Positions 33,221 through 42,001 of a stretch of DNA of 64,000 nt are shown piece by piece. Location: contig JAFRJX010000003.1 of assembly GCA_017432025.1 (NCBI GenBank), forward strand, positions 124,001-188,000. The letters run 5' to 3'. Origin of the DNA: Candidatus Saccharimonadota bacterium (GTDB lineage: Bacteria; Patescibacteriota; Saccharimonadia; Saccharimonadales; Saccharimonadaceae). Under the pieces are notes generated by a model, which worked only from the letters and a program-made list of their open reading frames with translations, was not told the origin of the DNA and made no database searches. The position numbers and the translations under genes were made by a program. Within the stretch, counting starts at the first letter, position 1; each line of letters begins with the position of its first letter.

Positions 33221-34936
33221 TTACTGCTCAAGTTTTTCAAAATTTACTGTGATTTTTTCCGGATCATTTGGTACTGAAGAAACCCACGGATATGAAGGAG
33301 TGATACTAACATCCTTGATACCACTATTTTCTGCGATATCATGCTTTGCGGTGCCGATTCCTTTGCCACGCACCATCTCGATAATGTCATTTTCGGTTAC
33401 AGACGGACCGGAAATGTAAGTCGTCTTGAGCTTACCGGTATATTTATCGTTTTCTTTCATGAAATTCTCAATAAAGAGACCACCATATTCCTTATTTTCA
33501 TCACCAATTTGATAAATCTTGTAATCATTGGCGAGCTTGGCTTTTTCGGTAATAAATTCGCGTACCTTTGTTTCGTCGATAATATAAATCGAATCCGTTA
33601 CGGTCACAGTGAGCGATGGCTTAGTGCCTTCTTTTACTTCCTCACCAACTTTTGGCGAAACTTCTGGATCGCTCACAGTTTGTTTGTAGCTACTCTCAAT
33701 AATGAAAACTGTACTACTGTCATTTGATGACTCTTTAATTGATTCAATCAAATTATTTTTTGCAACCGCCTTGTCGCCAGTTTTTATCGTGGCTACTACC
33801 TTATCAACATCGGCTTGTGTCACGACCGTAATAGTCTTGTCAGTACCGCCGGCCATTGCATTATCGGTATAAGCGCCCACCGGAGCGGTCGTTGACCAAC
33901 CAGTATTAGAAGCGGCAATATTATAACTAGTGCCCGGTGCTACAGCCTTCACTGGCACACGACCAGAAATCAAACAACCAGAAGTAATAATAGTTGGCTG
34001 ACCAGCGTTCAAACATTCTTCAACGCTCTTGCCAGACCATGTTAAATTGCGGTTTTCGGTCGAAGTATAGGAAAGATTTGAAAGTGTGAAAGTCGAACCA
34101 GCATTAATCGCAATCGTACCAGATTGCTTGAAGTAGGCATATACTACGACTTCGCCATGCGCATATTCACCAACATTCTTTTTGCCGGTCGCTTCGATGT
34201 CGCGCTTAATTTTGTTCTCGTTAGTCTTTTGTTCGAGGTAGAACTTGCCCTCGCTCGCATTTTCCTCAGCTAGTTTATCGGTAAAAGTGACATTCTCGGA
34301 AAAATTACTTTCTGTTGTGCGGCGAACAACCGAAATCGTCACGGCCGGAGCAAATACTAGTGCCCAAATTAGGAACAAAATTAGTAGAATCAAGCCAACT
34401 GTCAGACCAATTACAAGGCCTTTATGCGATACAATCCAAGCAAGCACCGGATTATTTGGAAGCTTCTTTTCTTTCTTATCCTTCTTCTCTTTTTTGGCTT
34501 TTTTCTTGCCTTTTTCATCAGATTTTTCGTCGTCTTCTGCTTCTCCCTCAGCCTCAGTTTCGGCTTCTGCTTCTTCCATTTTTTTGTCGTCTTTTTCGTC
34601 GTCCTTTTCCTCTTCGTCCTCAACTTTTTCGGTCGCGGTCTCATCAATTTCTGGTTTATCGTGTGGTACGGTTGGCGGAGTCTGCAAATCTTTCGTCACT
34701 GGTAGTTTCGATGCGGCGGCAAGCTTCACGATTGAAGGATCAACCGTGACAAGTACAACGGTTTTCTTAGCGTTAGCACCGGCTTTCGCAATCAACTTAA
34801 TATTGACAAGGCTACGCAAAATTCCAGCCTTCTTCGGCGGAACCAGAGCAACGATCTTCTGCTTCGAATTTTCGATCTTGCTGATAATGTCAGTAATATC
34901 GTCCTCAGGTTCGATATAAACGACGTCTTTATTCAT
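33221..34936 (-). CDS. Membrane protein with conserved CPR N-terminal domain and large outer region
   Basis: The 571-residue protein starts with a compact alpha/beta domain (about 1-95, containing KIVALVPPKKAGILRS and KTVVLVTVDPSIVKL) that I associate with widespread but uncharacterised CPR proteins. A highly charged Glu/Asp/Lys linker (about 100-160) precedes one membrane helix (about 172-196). The outer part is beta-rich with repeated Thr/Ser/Val strands and one disulfide candidate pair (ECLNAG, SGCLISG). It leads an envelope operon with the RuvX-MltG fusion and the LysM-CHAP enzyme. TGC-TAAAAT ends seven bases before the ATG, so the mRNA is probably leaderless. Confidence 0.75.
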   Translation of the reverse strand: MNKDVVYIEPEDDITDIISKIENSKQKIVALVPPKKAGILRSLVNIKLIAKAGANAKKTVVLVTVDPSIVKLAAASKLPVTKDLQTPPTVPHDKPEIDETATEKVEDEEEKDDEKDDKKMEEAEAETEAEGEAEDDEKSDEKGKKKAKKEKKDKKEKKLPNNPVLAWIVSHKGLVIGLTVGLILLILFLIWALVFAPAVTISVVRRTTESNFSENVTFTDKLAEENASEGKFYLEQKTNENKIKRDIEATGKKNVGEYAHGEVVVYAYFKQSGTIAINAGSTFTLSNLSYTSTENRNLTWSGKSVEECLNAGQPTIITSGCLISGRVPVKAVAPGTSYNIAASNTGWSTTAPVGAYTDNAMAGGTDKTITVVTQADVDKVVATIKTGDKAVAKNNLIESIKESSNDSSTVFIIESSYKQTVSDPEVSPKVGEEVKEGTKPSLTVTVTDSIYIIDETKVREFITEKAKLANDYKIYQIGDENKEYGGLFIENFMKENDKYTGKLKTTYISGPSVTENDIIEMVRGKGIGTAKHDIAENSGIKDVSITPSYPWVSSVPNDPEKITVNFEKLEQ

Positions 34937-34943
34937 ATTATTA

Positions 34944-34977
34944 ATTTTAGCACATTTTATTTAGCTTGTGGTAAAAT
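34944..34977. promoter_or_regulatory. Divergent extended -10 promoters
   Basis: Reverse TAAAAT (34944-34949, with TGC) serves the 571-residue protein gene; forward TGG-TAAAAT (34972-34977) lies nine bases before the kinase ATG, giving a leader of two or three bases. The two boxes are about 22 bases apart. Confidence 0.6.
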
Positions 34978-34986
34978 AAATTTAGG

Positions 34987-36192
34987 ATGAGTCTTTTTAA
35001 TAGAAAAAATCAGACAGACTCAGGTGCCGATAAGACGGTGCTTGCTGAAATGGCCCTCATGACGATTCATGATGGTGTTATTATTACGAATAAAAGCGGC
35101 GCGGTGCAGTTTATTAATCCAGCTGCTGTTGCAATGACCGAATGTGCTACCGCCGAAAACGCCACTGGACTTGATTATGGACTACTTATCAAACTCGAGA
35201 CTAAAGAAGGTCGCGAGCTTCCCGAAAATGAGAATAAGCTCATCATTGCCATGAAGACCGGCCAATCGCTTGATCGTTTTGCTGCCTGCCTCATTGGCAC
35301 GAAATCCGGCAAGCGTATTCCGATTGCCGTTTCTGTAGTTGTGGCTGATGGTGGTAATCGCATTATTACTTTTAGGGACATTACAAAAGAACTTGCCGAA
35401 GAAGGCGAACAGGCCGAATTTATCTCAACTGCCTCGCACGAAATGCGTACACCAGTCGCTTCAATCGAAGGCTATTTGTCATTGGCCTTAAATCCGCAAA
35501 CCGCTTCAATTGATGAGCGCGCTCGTGGCTACTTAGCTGCTGCCCACGCGGCCTCTCAGCACCTTGGCCATTTGTTTAAAGATTTACTTGATGTAACTAA
35601 ACTTGATGATGGTCATCTTCGCCCGGTTTTTCGTCCGGTTGAAATGGTCGGCACCGTCAAGCAAATTTCCGATGGCTATCTCGTTGCGGCGAAAAACGCC
35701 AAACTTAATTTCCAATTTGGCGCGAATAAGCAAAATGCCGTGGGCGGTCTCGATCGCCGTCTCGACCAAGTCGTTTACGGCTATGTCGACGTGAATTTCT
35801 TACACGAAATTATGGACAACTTGATTGATAATGCAATTAAATACACCCCAGCCGGCGGTTCGATTTATGTGAACGTGCTTGGTGATGGTGACCGCGTGTT
35901 AATCAACGTGACTGATACTGGTATTGGCATTTCGTCCGATGATTTGCAACATATTTTCCAAAAGTTTTATCGTGCTGACAATTCCGACACCCGCACTATC
36001 GGTGGTACCGGTCTCGGATTGTATTTAGTAAAACAACGTGTTGAGGCCATGGGTGGCCGCGTTTGGGCCGAATCGGCCTTTGGCGAAGGATCAACTTTTT
36101 ACGTCTCTCTTCCACGCATTACCGGCGAAGAGTACGAAAAACGTATGATAGCAATTAATAATACCAACAACGGAGGAGTACAACCACAATGA
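34987..36192 (+). CDS. Soluble PAS-domain sensor histidine kinase
   Basis: The 401-residue kinase has a PAS domain (about 17-135, VIITNKSGAVQFINPAAVAM), a dimerisation/phosphoacceptor helix with His151 in STASHEMRTP, and a HATPase domain with the N box DNLIDNAIKYTP, DTGIGI and GTGLGLYLVK. There is no membrane segment or signal peptide, so it senses something in the cytoplasm through PAS. It shares an ATGA overlap with the response regulator. Confidence 0.93.
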   Translation: MSLFNRKNQTDSGADKTVLAEMALMTIHDGVIITNKSGAVQFINPAAVAMTECATAENATGLDYGLLIKLETKEGRELPENENKLIIAMKTGQSLDRFAACLIGTKSGKRIPIAVSVVVADGGNRIITFRDITKELAEEGEQAEFISTASHEMRTPVASIEGYLSLALNPQTASIDERARGYLAAAHAASQHLGHLFKDLLDVTKLDDGHLRPVFRPVEMVGTVKQISDGYLVAAKNAKLNFQFGANKQNAVGGLDRRLDQVVYGYVDVNFLHEIMDNLIDNAIKYTPAGGSIYVNVLGDGDRVLINVTDTGIGISSDDLQHIFQKFYRADNSDTRTIGGTGLGLYLVKQRVEAMGGRVWAESAFGEGSTFYVSLPRITGEEYEKRMIAINNTNNGGVQPQ

Positions 36193-36779
36193 AAGTAATG
36201 GTAGTAGAAGACGATGCTGCGCTTCGTGAGATTTACAGTATTCGTATAACAGCAGAAGGCTATGAAGTCGTTTCTGCGGGTGATGGCGAAGAGGCCTTGG
36301 CAATGGCCGTTCGCGAAAAGCCAAATCTCATTCTTTCTGATGTGATGATGCCAAAAATCTCCGGGTTTGATATGCTTGATATTTTGCGTTCGACACCAGA
36401 AACTGCCGGTATTAAAGTCGTGATGATGACTGCTCTCTCCTCCGATGATCAGCGTCAACGCGGCGAGCGTCTCGGCGCCGATCGCTACCTCGTTAAATCG
36501 CAAGTTGGTATTGAAGATGTTGTTAATACGATTCATGAAGTGCTTGGTGACAAGCAAGTAGCCGCACCGGCACCGGCTGCACCAGCTGCTCCGGCCGCTA
36601 CTCCTGCTGCACCGGCAGCTCCAGTCGCCGCACCTGCATCAGCTCCACAGCCAGCACCAGCAGCTCCAGCTCCTGCACCGGCACCGGCTGCACCGGCAGC
36701 TCCAGTCGCCGCACCTGCATCAGCTCCACAGCCAGCACCAGCCCCAGCACCACAACCGGCCGCTCCAAATGGACAATAA
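36189..36779 (+). CDS. Single-domain response regulator with Pro/Ala repeat tail
   Basis: Residues 1-120 form a receiver domain (VVEDDAALRE, phosphoacceptor Asp51 in ILSDVMMP, MMTALSS, and Lys in YLVKSQ). There is no DNA-binding or enzymatic output domain; instead about 70 residues consist of Pro and Ala with a few Ser, Thr, Val and Gln. Such a tail is likely extended and could bind a partner or space the receiver. The tail contains a direct DNA repeat (see 36606-36742). It is coupled to the kinase (ATGA overlap) and overlaps the next gene by 11 bases. Confidence 0.9.
   Translation: MKVMVVEDDAALREIYSIRITAEGYEVVSAGDGEEALAMAVREKPNLILSDVMMPKISGFDMLDILRSTPETAGIKVVMMTALSSDDQRQRGERLGADRYLVKSQVGIEDVVNTIHEVLGDKQVAAPAPAAPAAPAATPAAPAAPVAAPASAPQPAPAAPAPAPAPAAPAAPVAAPASAPQPAPAPAPQPAAPNGQ
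36606..36742 (+). repeat. 56-base direct repeat in the response-regulator tail
   Basis: The 56-base sequence at 36606-36661 recurs at 36687-36742, an offset of 81 bases (27 codons), so the Pro/Ala tail can grow or shrink in frame by slippage or recombination. Confidence 0.85.
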
Positions 36780-37479
36780 GATTCGACTTAATAAATTTTT
36801 AGCTGAACGTCTCGGCGTTTCCCGTCGTGAGGCCGATGATTTGATTGCTTCCGGTCAAGTTTCCGTAAACAATCACCCAGCCGTCCTTGGTGCTCGTATT
36901 GACAAAAATGATAAAGTATGCTATAATAATAATATAGTTCAATTTGAAAACGATTTCTTGTATCTCGCGATGAATAAGCCGAAAGGCTATGTTTGCTCAC
37001 GTCGCGCGCAGGGCGATGCCCCGACTTTATATGAGTTATTGCCAGAAAAATATCGCAAACTCAAAACCGTTGGCCGTCTTGACAAGGATTCTTCCGGTTT
37101 AATTCTACTTACCAACGATGGCGATTTTGCGTTTGAAATGACACACCCAAAATTTCATAAAGAAAAAATCTACAAAGTCGAACTCGACCGCGATTTAGAG
37201 CCGCTCCATCAGCAAATGATTTCCGATTTCGGTATTGATCTTGAGGATGGCAAATCGAAATTCGCCGTTATCCGCGATGATAGATTTGACGACCGCAAAC
37301 ACTTCACCGTTATCTTAAGCGAAGGCCGTAACCGCCAAATCCGTCGTACTTTCATTGCGGTTGGTTATCGTGTTGTTAATCTTCACCGTACCAAATTTGG
37401 TCCGTTCGAACTAGATGATTTGAAGTCCGGCACTACCACTGAAATTCCGTCAACCACAATCCAAAAGTTTAAGCGATAG
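36769..37479 (+). CDS. RsuA/RluB-family pseudouridine synthase
   Basis: The family isomerises single uridines in 16S or 23S rRNA. The 236-residue enzyme has an S4 RNA-binding domain (RLNKFLAERLGVSRREADDLI, about 5-25), NKPKGYVCS, the catalytic GRLDKDSSGLILLTNDG and the GRNRQIRR motif. The exact target cannot be told from sequence; RluB-type and RsuA-type share these motifs. It overlaps the response-regulator gene by 11 bases and is probably its operon partner. Confidence 0.9.
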   Translation: MDNKIRLNKFLAERLGVSRREADDLIASGQVSVNNHPAVLGARIDKNDKVCYNNNIVQFENDFLYLAMNKPKGYVCSRRAQGDAPTLYELLPEKYRKLKTVGRLDKDSSGLILLTNDGDFAFEMTHPKFHKEKIYKVELDRDLEPLHQQMISDFGIDLEDGKSKFAVIRDDRFDDRKHFTVILSEGRNRQIRRTFIAVGYRVVNLHRTKFGPFELDDLKSGTTTEIPSTTIQKFKR

Positions 37480-37495
37480 GCTTGAGAATATATGA

Positions 37496-37501
37496 TATAA
37501 T
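37496..37501 (+). promoter_or_regulatory. Extended -10 for the leaderless FtsA-like gene
   Basis: TGA-TATAAT ends six bases before the ATG at 37508, inside the short gap after the pseudouridine synthase gene. No -35 match and no Shine-Dalgarno. Confidence 0.65.
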
Positions 37502-37507
37502 GAAACC

Positions 37508-38728
37508 ATGAGTACAATCTTAGGGTTAGATATTGGTACTGAGTTTGTAAAAGCCGTCATGGCAAAGCCTGGTAAAAAAGGTAATCTCGAAATCATCGGT
37601 ATTGGCAAAGCCAAACAAAAAGACGGCAACATGCACGCTGGCGCTATTGCTGATATTCCGGCCGTCATATCTACTTGTGAGCAGGCGCTCATTCAAGTGG
37701 AAGATAAAGTTGGCGAGCGGGCCGACCAAGTTGTAGTTGGCATTGCTGGCGAACTCGTCAAAGGCAACACTACCACCGTTCACTATACGCGCAAGAATCC
37801 AAACAAGCCGATTTCTGAAGCTGAGATGAATGACATCATTAAAAAAGTTCAAGTCAAATCCGGCGAAGTGGCAAAAAAAATGGTTGCCCTCGAAACCGGC
37901 AATGATAATATCGAAGTTCGTCTAATTAATTCTGCAATTGTTTCCCTTACGATTGATGGCTATAAAGTGATGAACCCGGTTGGTTTTAAGGGTTCCGACG
38001 TCGCCATTTTAATTTACACTGCTTTTGCGCCACTCATCCACGTGGCTGCGATTGAAAAAGTCTGCGCCGAACTCAATCTCGACTTACTTGCCGTGGCGGT
38101 GGAGCCGTTTGCAGTTTGCCGCGCCTGCCTTGGCGACGATCCGGACTCTTCTTTCTCTGGCATAGTGATGGACATTGGTGGCGGTACGACCGATATTGCC
38201 GTCGTTGATGATGGCGGCGTCGAAGGTACCAAAATGTTCTCGATTGGCGGCCGGAGTTTTACCCACCAAATTGCGGAAGCCTTAGGTTGCGATTTCGATA
38301 CGGCTGAAGAAAAGAAACTTCAATTTGACACTGGCGAGTTGGACGATCGTGAAAAAGCCAAAATCGAAACTGCGATTTCGAAAAACATTTCCGTCTGGCT
38401 GACCGGCGTTGAAGTCGCACTTGAGGAGTTTGAAAGCTTTGGCAGTTTGCCACGTAATGTAATGCTTTGTGGTGGTGGCGCTAGTCTCTCCACGATTCAG
38501 GAAACTCTCGCAACTTCCGACTGGTACGAGAGTTTACCATTCTCGCGCCGTCCTGTCATCCATCTCATCGACATCGCCGAACTCCCGAATTTCATTACGA
38601 AAGATTTTGAACTCGACCATTCCTTTGCGACAGCTCTAGGCCTACTTCGCGTTGGTACCGATACCTTAGCTGGTGCCCCACCAGAAAACAAACTAAAAGC
38701 GAAACTCGCAAAACTCCTGCAGAACTAA
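37508..38728 (+). CDS. FtsA/PilM-family actin-like ATPase
   Basis: The 406-residue protein has the actin-fold phosphate loops LGLDIGTEFVKA (5-16) and VMDIGGGTTDIAVVDDGG, an inserted SHS2-like domain (about 80-165), and the adenosine loop CGGGASL. FtsA tethers FtsZ to the membrane at the division site, whereas PilM organises type IV pilus assembly. The spacing and the GIAGELVKG and DGYKVMNPVGFKG segments resemble FtsA more than PilM, but no C-terminal amphipathic helix as clear as that of classic FtsA is seen (end KLKAKLAKLLQN). The mRNA should be leaderless. Confidence 0.85.
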   Translation: MSTILGLDIGTEFVKAVMAKPGKKGNLEIIGIGKAKQKDGNMHAGAIADIPAVISTCEQALIQVEDKVGERADQVVVGIAGELVKGNTTTVHYTRKNPNKPISEAEMNDIIKKVQVKSGEVAKKMVALETGNDNIEVRLINSAIVSLTIDGYKVMNPVGFKGSDVAILIYTAFAPLIHVAAIEKVCAELNLDLLAVAVEPFAVCRACLGDDPDSSFSGIVMDIGGGTTDIAVVDDGGVEGTKMFSIGGRSFTHQIAEALGCDFDTAEEKKLQFDTGELDDREKAKIETAISKNISVWLTGVEVALEEFESFGSLPRNVMLCGGGASLSTIQETLATSDWYESLPFSRRPVIHLIDIAELPNFITKDFELDHSFATALGLLRVGTDTLAGAPPENKLKAKLAKLLQN

Positions 38729-38731
38729 AAA

Positions 38732-38747
38732 TCCCCCTTTCGGGGGA
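38732..38747. terminator. Bidirectional terminator between the FtsA-like gene and alaS
   Basis: Six-pair TCCCCC/GGGGGA stem around TTTC, with A run before and T run after, serving both convergent genes. Confidence 0.85.
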
Positions 38748-38752
38748 CTTTT

Positions 38753-40633
38753 TTACTCAAGCACGGCTTTAATGCGTCTTACGCCGGCGGACGAAGATTC
38801 TTCTTTAACAATCTTGAAGCGTCCTAATATACCAGTGTGTTCTACGTGTGGACCACCGCAAACCTCGCGGGAAATCGGGTTATCAAAATCGCCAATCGTA
38901 TAAACCTTGAGAATGTCCGGATACTTATCCCAGAATTGACCATGTGCCTTCAAGGTATCACGCGCGTAGGCTTTTTCATATTCATCAAACACCACCGGAA
39001 GATCTGCTTTAATCCATTCGTTCACTTGGTCTTCGACCTTCTTTAACTCTTCTTCAGTCATCTTATGATCAAGGTTAAAGTCGAAGCGTACGCGCTCAGC
39101 AGTAATATTGGAGCCCTTCTGACAAATGTTCTTATCAACTAAATCTTGAAGTGCTGCAAGTAGCAAGTGACAAGCTGTGTGATATTTTACAGTTTGTTCG
39201 CCATGATCTTCGAGACCACCCTTGAACATACCCTTTGATGCCGTTTGTGAACGTTCGCGTTGTTCTTTTAATGCCTCGTCAAATTCTTCGCGATGCTTTT
39301 CGGAAAGCTCAATTCCCTCGCGGTAACACTCTTCAATTGAAAGCTCGAGTGGAAAGCCATAGGTATCCTGCAGTTTGAATAAATCGCGTCCGTCTAGAAT
39401 CTTCGAATTTCTCGTCATTTTGCCAAGTTCTTTGAGACCTTTATTCAAAGTCTGGCGGAAAGCTTTCTCTTCCTTAAGTAATACATCGAGCGCCACTTCG
39501 CGGTGAGTCAGAATCGAATCCGGCAAATCCTTATAGTTCTCTGCAACAATCGGGATAATCTCGGACAAGAAGTTTTGCGAAATACCGAGGTCGAGTGCCC
39601 GGAGGATGGCTCGGCGCACCAATCTCCTCATCGCGTAGCCCTGCGTCTTGTTCGAAGGTACCAAGCCTTGCGCCGCTAAGAGATAAGCACCACGGATATG
39701 GTCCGCAATTACGCGCATCTCGTCTGTGTTATTATCGTATTTTTTGCCAGAAATCTCTTCAAGCTTATCGATAATCGGCTTCATGAGTGAAATCTTAAAC
39801 ACGTCAAAGCTACCAATTGCCGCCGCCGCGATGCGCTCGAGCCCACCACCAAAGTCCACATTCTTCTTCTCAAGCTCTTTAAATGAACCATCTTCGAGCC
39901 TGCGGTACTGCATAAAGACTTGGTTGCCGATTTCCATAAATCTCGCACCATCGGATGCTGGGTGTGCTAAACCATACTTGGCTTCATCCTGTTTATCTTC
40001 ACCGAAATCATAGAACACTTCGGAATCTGGACCGCATGGATCGCCAATTGGCGTCGTTTCGCAACCACCACCTCTACTCCACCAATTCTCGTGGTCGTCG
40101 TAAAAGAAGATTCTTTCGCCTGGCTTGATGCCGCGTTTGTCGCCAACTTTAGCCGAACCAATCTCGGCAATCTTTGCCTCAATCCCCGCTTCTTTAAATA
40201 CTTTCTGCCATATTTCAGCAGCTTCCGTGTCCTTTGGAATGCCATATTTATCATTGCCAATGAAACAAGTGACATAGATTTTGTTTGGGTCAAGCCCGAC
40301 TTCCTTCGTCAAAAACTCAAAGAAATTACGAATCTGTTCTTCTTTGAAATAATCACCGAGCGACCAGTTGCCAAGCATCTCAAACACGGTCGTGTGGCGT
40401 GGATCACCCACGTCCTCAATATCCTGCAATCTCATCGATGGTTGCGAATCAGTCAATCTCTTACCATCCGGATGTGGCTCACCGAGTAAGAATGGCAAAA
40501 GTGGTTGCATGCCCGAGCCGGTAAAAAGCGTGGTCGGGTCATTCTCCAAGACGAGTGGCGCCGGCTGAATTACTTTGTGGCCTTTTTTAACCTGAAAATC
40601 TAAAAATCTTTGTCTAATTTCATTCGCATTCAT
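38753..40633 (-). CDS. alaS: Alanyl-tRNA synthetase lacking the C-Ala domain
   Basis: AlaRS charges tRNA-Ala through the G3-U70 pair. The 626-residue enzyme has the class II catalytic core (RQRFLDFQVKKGHKV at 7, GSGMQPLLPFLLGE, TVFEMLGNWSLGDYF), the tRNA-recognition region, and the editing domain with HTACH and the distal CGGPHVEHTG zinc site that clears mischarged Ser or Gly. It ends soon after, at VRRIKAVLE, so the dimerising C-Ala/DHHA1 domain of standard enzymes (about 870 residues) is absent. It should therefore act as a monomer. A TGA-TATAAT box seven bases before the ATG implies leaderless mRNA. Confidence 0.95.
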   Translation of the reverse strand: MNANEIRQRFLDFQVKKGHKVIQPAPLVLENDPTTLFTGSGMQPLLPFLLGEPHPDGKRLTDSQPSMRLQDIEDVGDPRHTTVFEMLGNWSLGDYFKEEQIRNFFEFLTKEVGLDPNKIYVTCFIGNDKYGIPKDTEAAEIWQKVFKEAGIEAKIAEIGSAKVGDKRGIKPGERIFFYDDHENWWSRGGGCETTPIGDPCGPDSEVFYDFGEDKQDEAKYGLAHPASDGARFMEIGNQVFMQYRRLEDGSFKELEKKNVDFGGGLERIAAAAIGSFDVFKISLMKPIIDKLEEISGKKYDNNTDEMRVIADHIRGAYLLAAQGLVPSNKTQGYAMRRLVRRAILRALDLGISQNFLSEIIPIVAENYKDLPDSILTHREVALDVLLKEEKAFRQTLNKGLKELGKMTRNSKILDGRDLFKLQDTYGFPLELSIEECYREGIELSEKHREEFDEALKEQRERSQTASKGMFKGGLEDHGEQTVKYHTACHLLLAALQDLVDKNICQKGSNITAERVRFDFNLDHKMTEEELKKVEDQVNEWIKADLPVVFDEYEKAYARDTLKAHGQFWDKYPDILKVYTIGDFDNPISREVCGGPHVEHTGILGRFKIVKEESSSAGVRRIKAVLE

Positions 40634-40640
40634 AGGGATA

Positions 40641-40646
40641 ATTATA
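40641..40646 (-). promoter_or_regulatory. Extended -10 for leaderless alaS
   Basis: TGA-TATAAT on the reverse strand ends seven bases before the alaS start; no Shine-Dalgarno sequence. A forward TGA-TAAAAT (40681-40686) nearby serves the 40724 gene. Confidence 0.6.
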
Positions 40647-40723
40647 TCAGATTTTTACTTGTATTTTTAAAAAAGTGTGATAAAATAATCATAAGAATAT
40701 TATTAAATACAAAAGGAATAAAC

Positions 40724-40918
40724 ATGGCTCAAGCAAAAAAGAAAACTGCGACGAAGACCGCAAAGAAGCAAACTGTCGCTAGGAAATCTGGTCGCAAGCA
40801 ATACCTGCGCTATGAGAGGTACGATAAGAATCAGAGTTCCAACATGATTTTTGTCATCGGTATGAGCTTCCTCGCTGCTACGCTTCTATTTGCTGATCTC
40901 TTAATGATGACAGCCTAA
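40724..40918 (+). CDS. Small Lys/Ala-rich single-helix membrane protein
   Basis: The 64-residue product starts with a histone-H1-like basic stretch (AQAKKKTATKTAKKQ) and a Tyr/Arg-rich segment, then one membrane helix (about 42-61, MIFVIGMSFLAATLLFADLL). The basic head would lie in the cytoplasm and could touch nucleic acid or lipid head groups. No family is recognised. The start at 40724 has AAAAGGAA upstream, behind a TGA-TAAAAT box; a longer in-frame extension would run through the promoter. Confidence 0.7.
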   Translation: MAQAKKKTATKTAKKQTVARKSGRKQYLRYERYDKNQSSNMIFVIGMSFLAATLLFADLLMMTA

Positions 40919-40935
40919 TCGTTTTTTCTAAAAAC

Positions 40936-40954
40936 GCCCAGCTTTTTGCTGGGC
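40936..40954. terminator. Bidirectional terminator
   Basis: Perfect seven-pair GCCCAGC/GCTGGGC stem with A and T runs, shared by the small membrane protein gene and mnmA. Confidence 0.88.
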
Positions 40955-40960
40955 TTTTTG

Positions 40961-42001
40961 CTATGCGATAATTCCGCCGCCGAGACAAATCTCACCGTCG
41001 TAAATCACAGCCGATTGTCCAGCCGCCGGACGCTTGATTTCATTCTGAAAATGGAGCGTCTCACCGTCAAAAGTGGCCTTAATGAGCGGTGCACGATGAC
41101 GGAGTCTCACGAGCACATCCTTTGCTTCGCCTCGCATTAACACATCTTTTAGTTTTAATTCCTTCGTCCAAATATGACTGTCGTTAAGGTTCTTCGAAAC
41201 GTAAACGATGTTTTTCTCAAGGTCTTTTGCAACCACATAATACGGTAAACCGTCATTAACTTCACCGGCCACGCCAGAAAGGTAAAGTCCGTGGCGCTGA
41301 CCAATTGTGTAAAAGACGGCACCTTCGTGTACACCGAGGACTTTTTCGCTCTCAATTTCGCGGATTTCGCCTGGCTTGATGTCAATGTATTCCTTTAAGA
41401 AATCCTTCATCCCAACTTCACCCACGAAACAAACGCCCATAGATTCTTTTTTGTAGGCGTTATGAAGTCCATGTTCCTTTGCAAGTTTTTTGACATCTGG
41501 CTTTAGCATCTCGCCCACCGGGAAAAGCGTATGAGCGATTGCTTCTTCTGAAATACGATAAAGGAAATAGGTCTGATCTTTATTTTCATCGACTGCCCTT
41601 AGGAGACGGGATGGAGAAGCAACTCTTGCGTAATGTCCGGTGGCAATAAAATCTGCCCCTCTTCCCATCGCTTTTTCAAAGAACAATTTGAATTTGATTT
41701 CCTGGTTACACATCACGTCCGGATTTGGCGTATTGCCCTTTTTGAATTCCGAAAGCATGTATTCGACCACTTTCTCGTGGTATTCCTTTTCAAAATCCCA
41801 AACTTCAAAATCAATACCGAGTTTTACCGCTACGCGCTTCGCGTCGGCCAAATCATCAGCCCATGGGCACTTCATGCCCGGAAGGTCTTTCGACCAATTC
41901 TTCATATATACACCGGTGACGTCGTATCCTTGCTCTTTTAAAAGTAGCGCCGCAACGCTTGAATCTACGCCACCACTCATTCCGACAAACACTTTAGGCA
42001 T
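40961..42001 (-). CDS. mnmA: tRNA 2-thiouridine synthase MnmA
   Basis: MnmA thiolates U34 of tRNAs for Lys, Glu and Gln. The 346-residue enzyme shows the PP-loop GMSGGVDSSVA at its N terminus, the first catalytic Cys in PDVMCNQEIKF, the second in MGVCFVGE, and the TIGQRHGLYLSG region. The start at 42001 (MPKVFVG) agrees with family N termini; it overlaps the cysteine desulfurase gene by eight bases. The pair forms a direct sulfur-delivery unit without visible Tus relay proteins. Confidence 0.95.
   Translation of the reverse strand: MPKVFVGMSGGVDSSVAALLLKEQGYDVTGVYMKNWSKDLPGMKCPWADDLADAKRVAVKLGIDFEVWDFEKEYHEKVVEYMLSEFKKGNTPNPDVMCNQEIKFKLFFEKAMGRGADFIATGHYARVASPSRLLRAVDENKDQTYFLYRISEEAIAHTLFPVGEMLKPDVKKLAKEHGLHNAYKKESMGVCFVGEVGMKDFLKEYIDIKPGEIREIESEKVLGVHEGAVFYTIGQRHGLYLSGVAGEVNDGLPYYVVAKDLEKNIVYVSKNLNDSHIWTKELKLKDVLMRGEAKDVLVRLRHRAPLIKATFDGETLHFQNEIKRPAAGQSAVIYDGEICLGGGIIA

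Noticed and set aside
34245-34919. Forward open frame of 224 codons, Ser-rich, within the 33221-34936 gene
   Set aside because: It is antisense to the Glu/Asp/Lys-rich linker and the N-terminal domain; low complexity on one strand opens the other. No promoter or ribosome site.
37508-38728. Firm naming as pilM
   Set aside because: The inserted domain and conserved loops look more like FtsA, and no other type IV pilus genes are adjacent.
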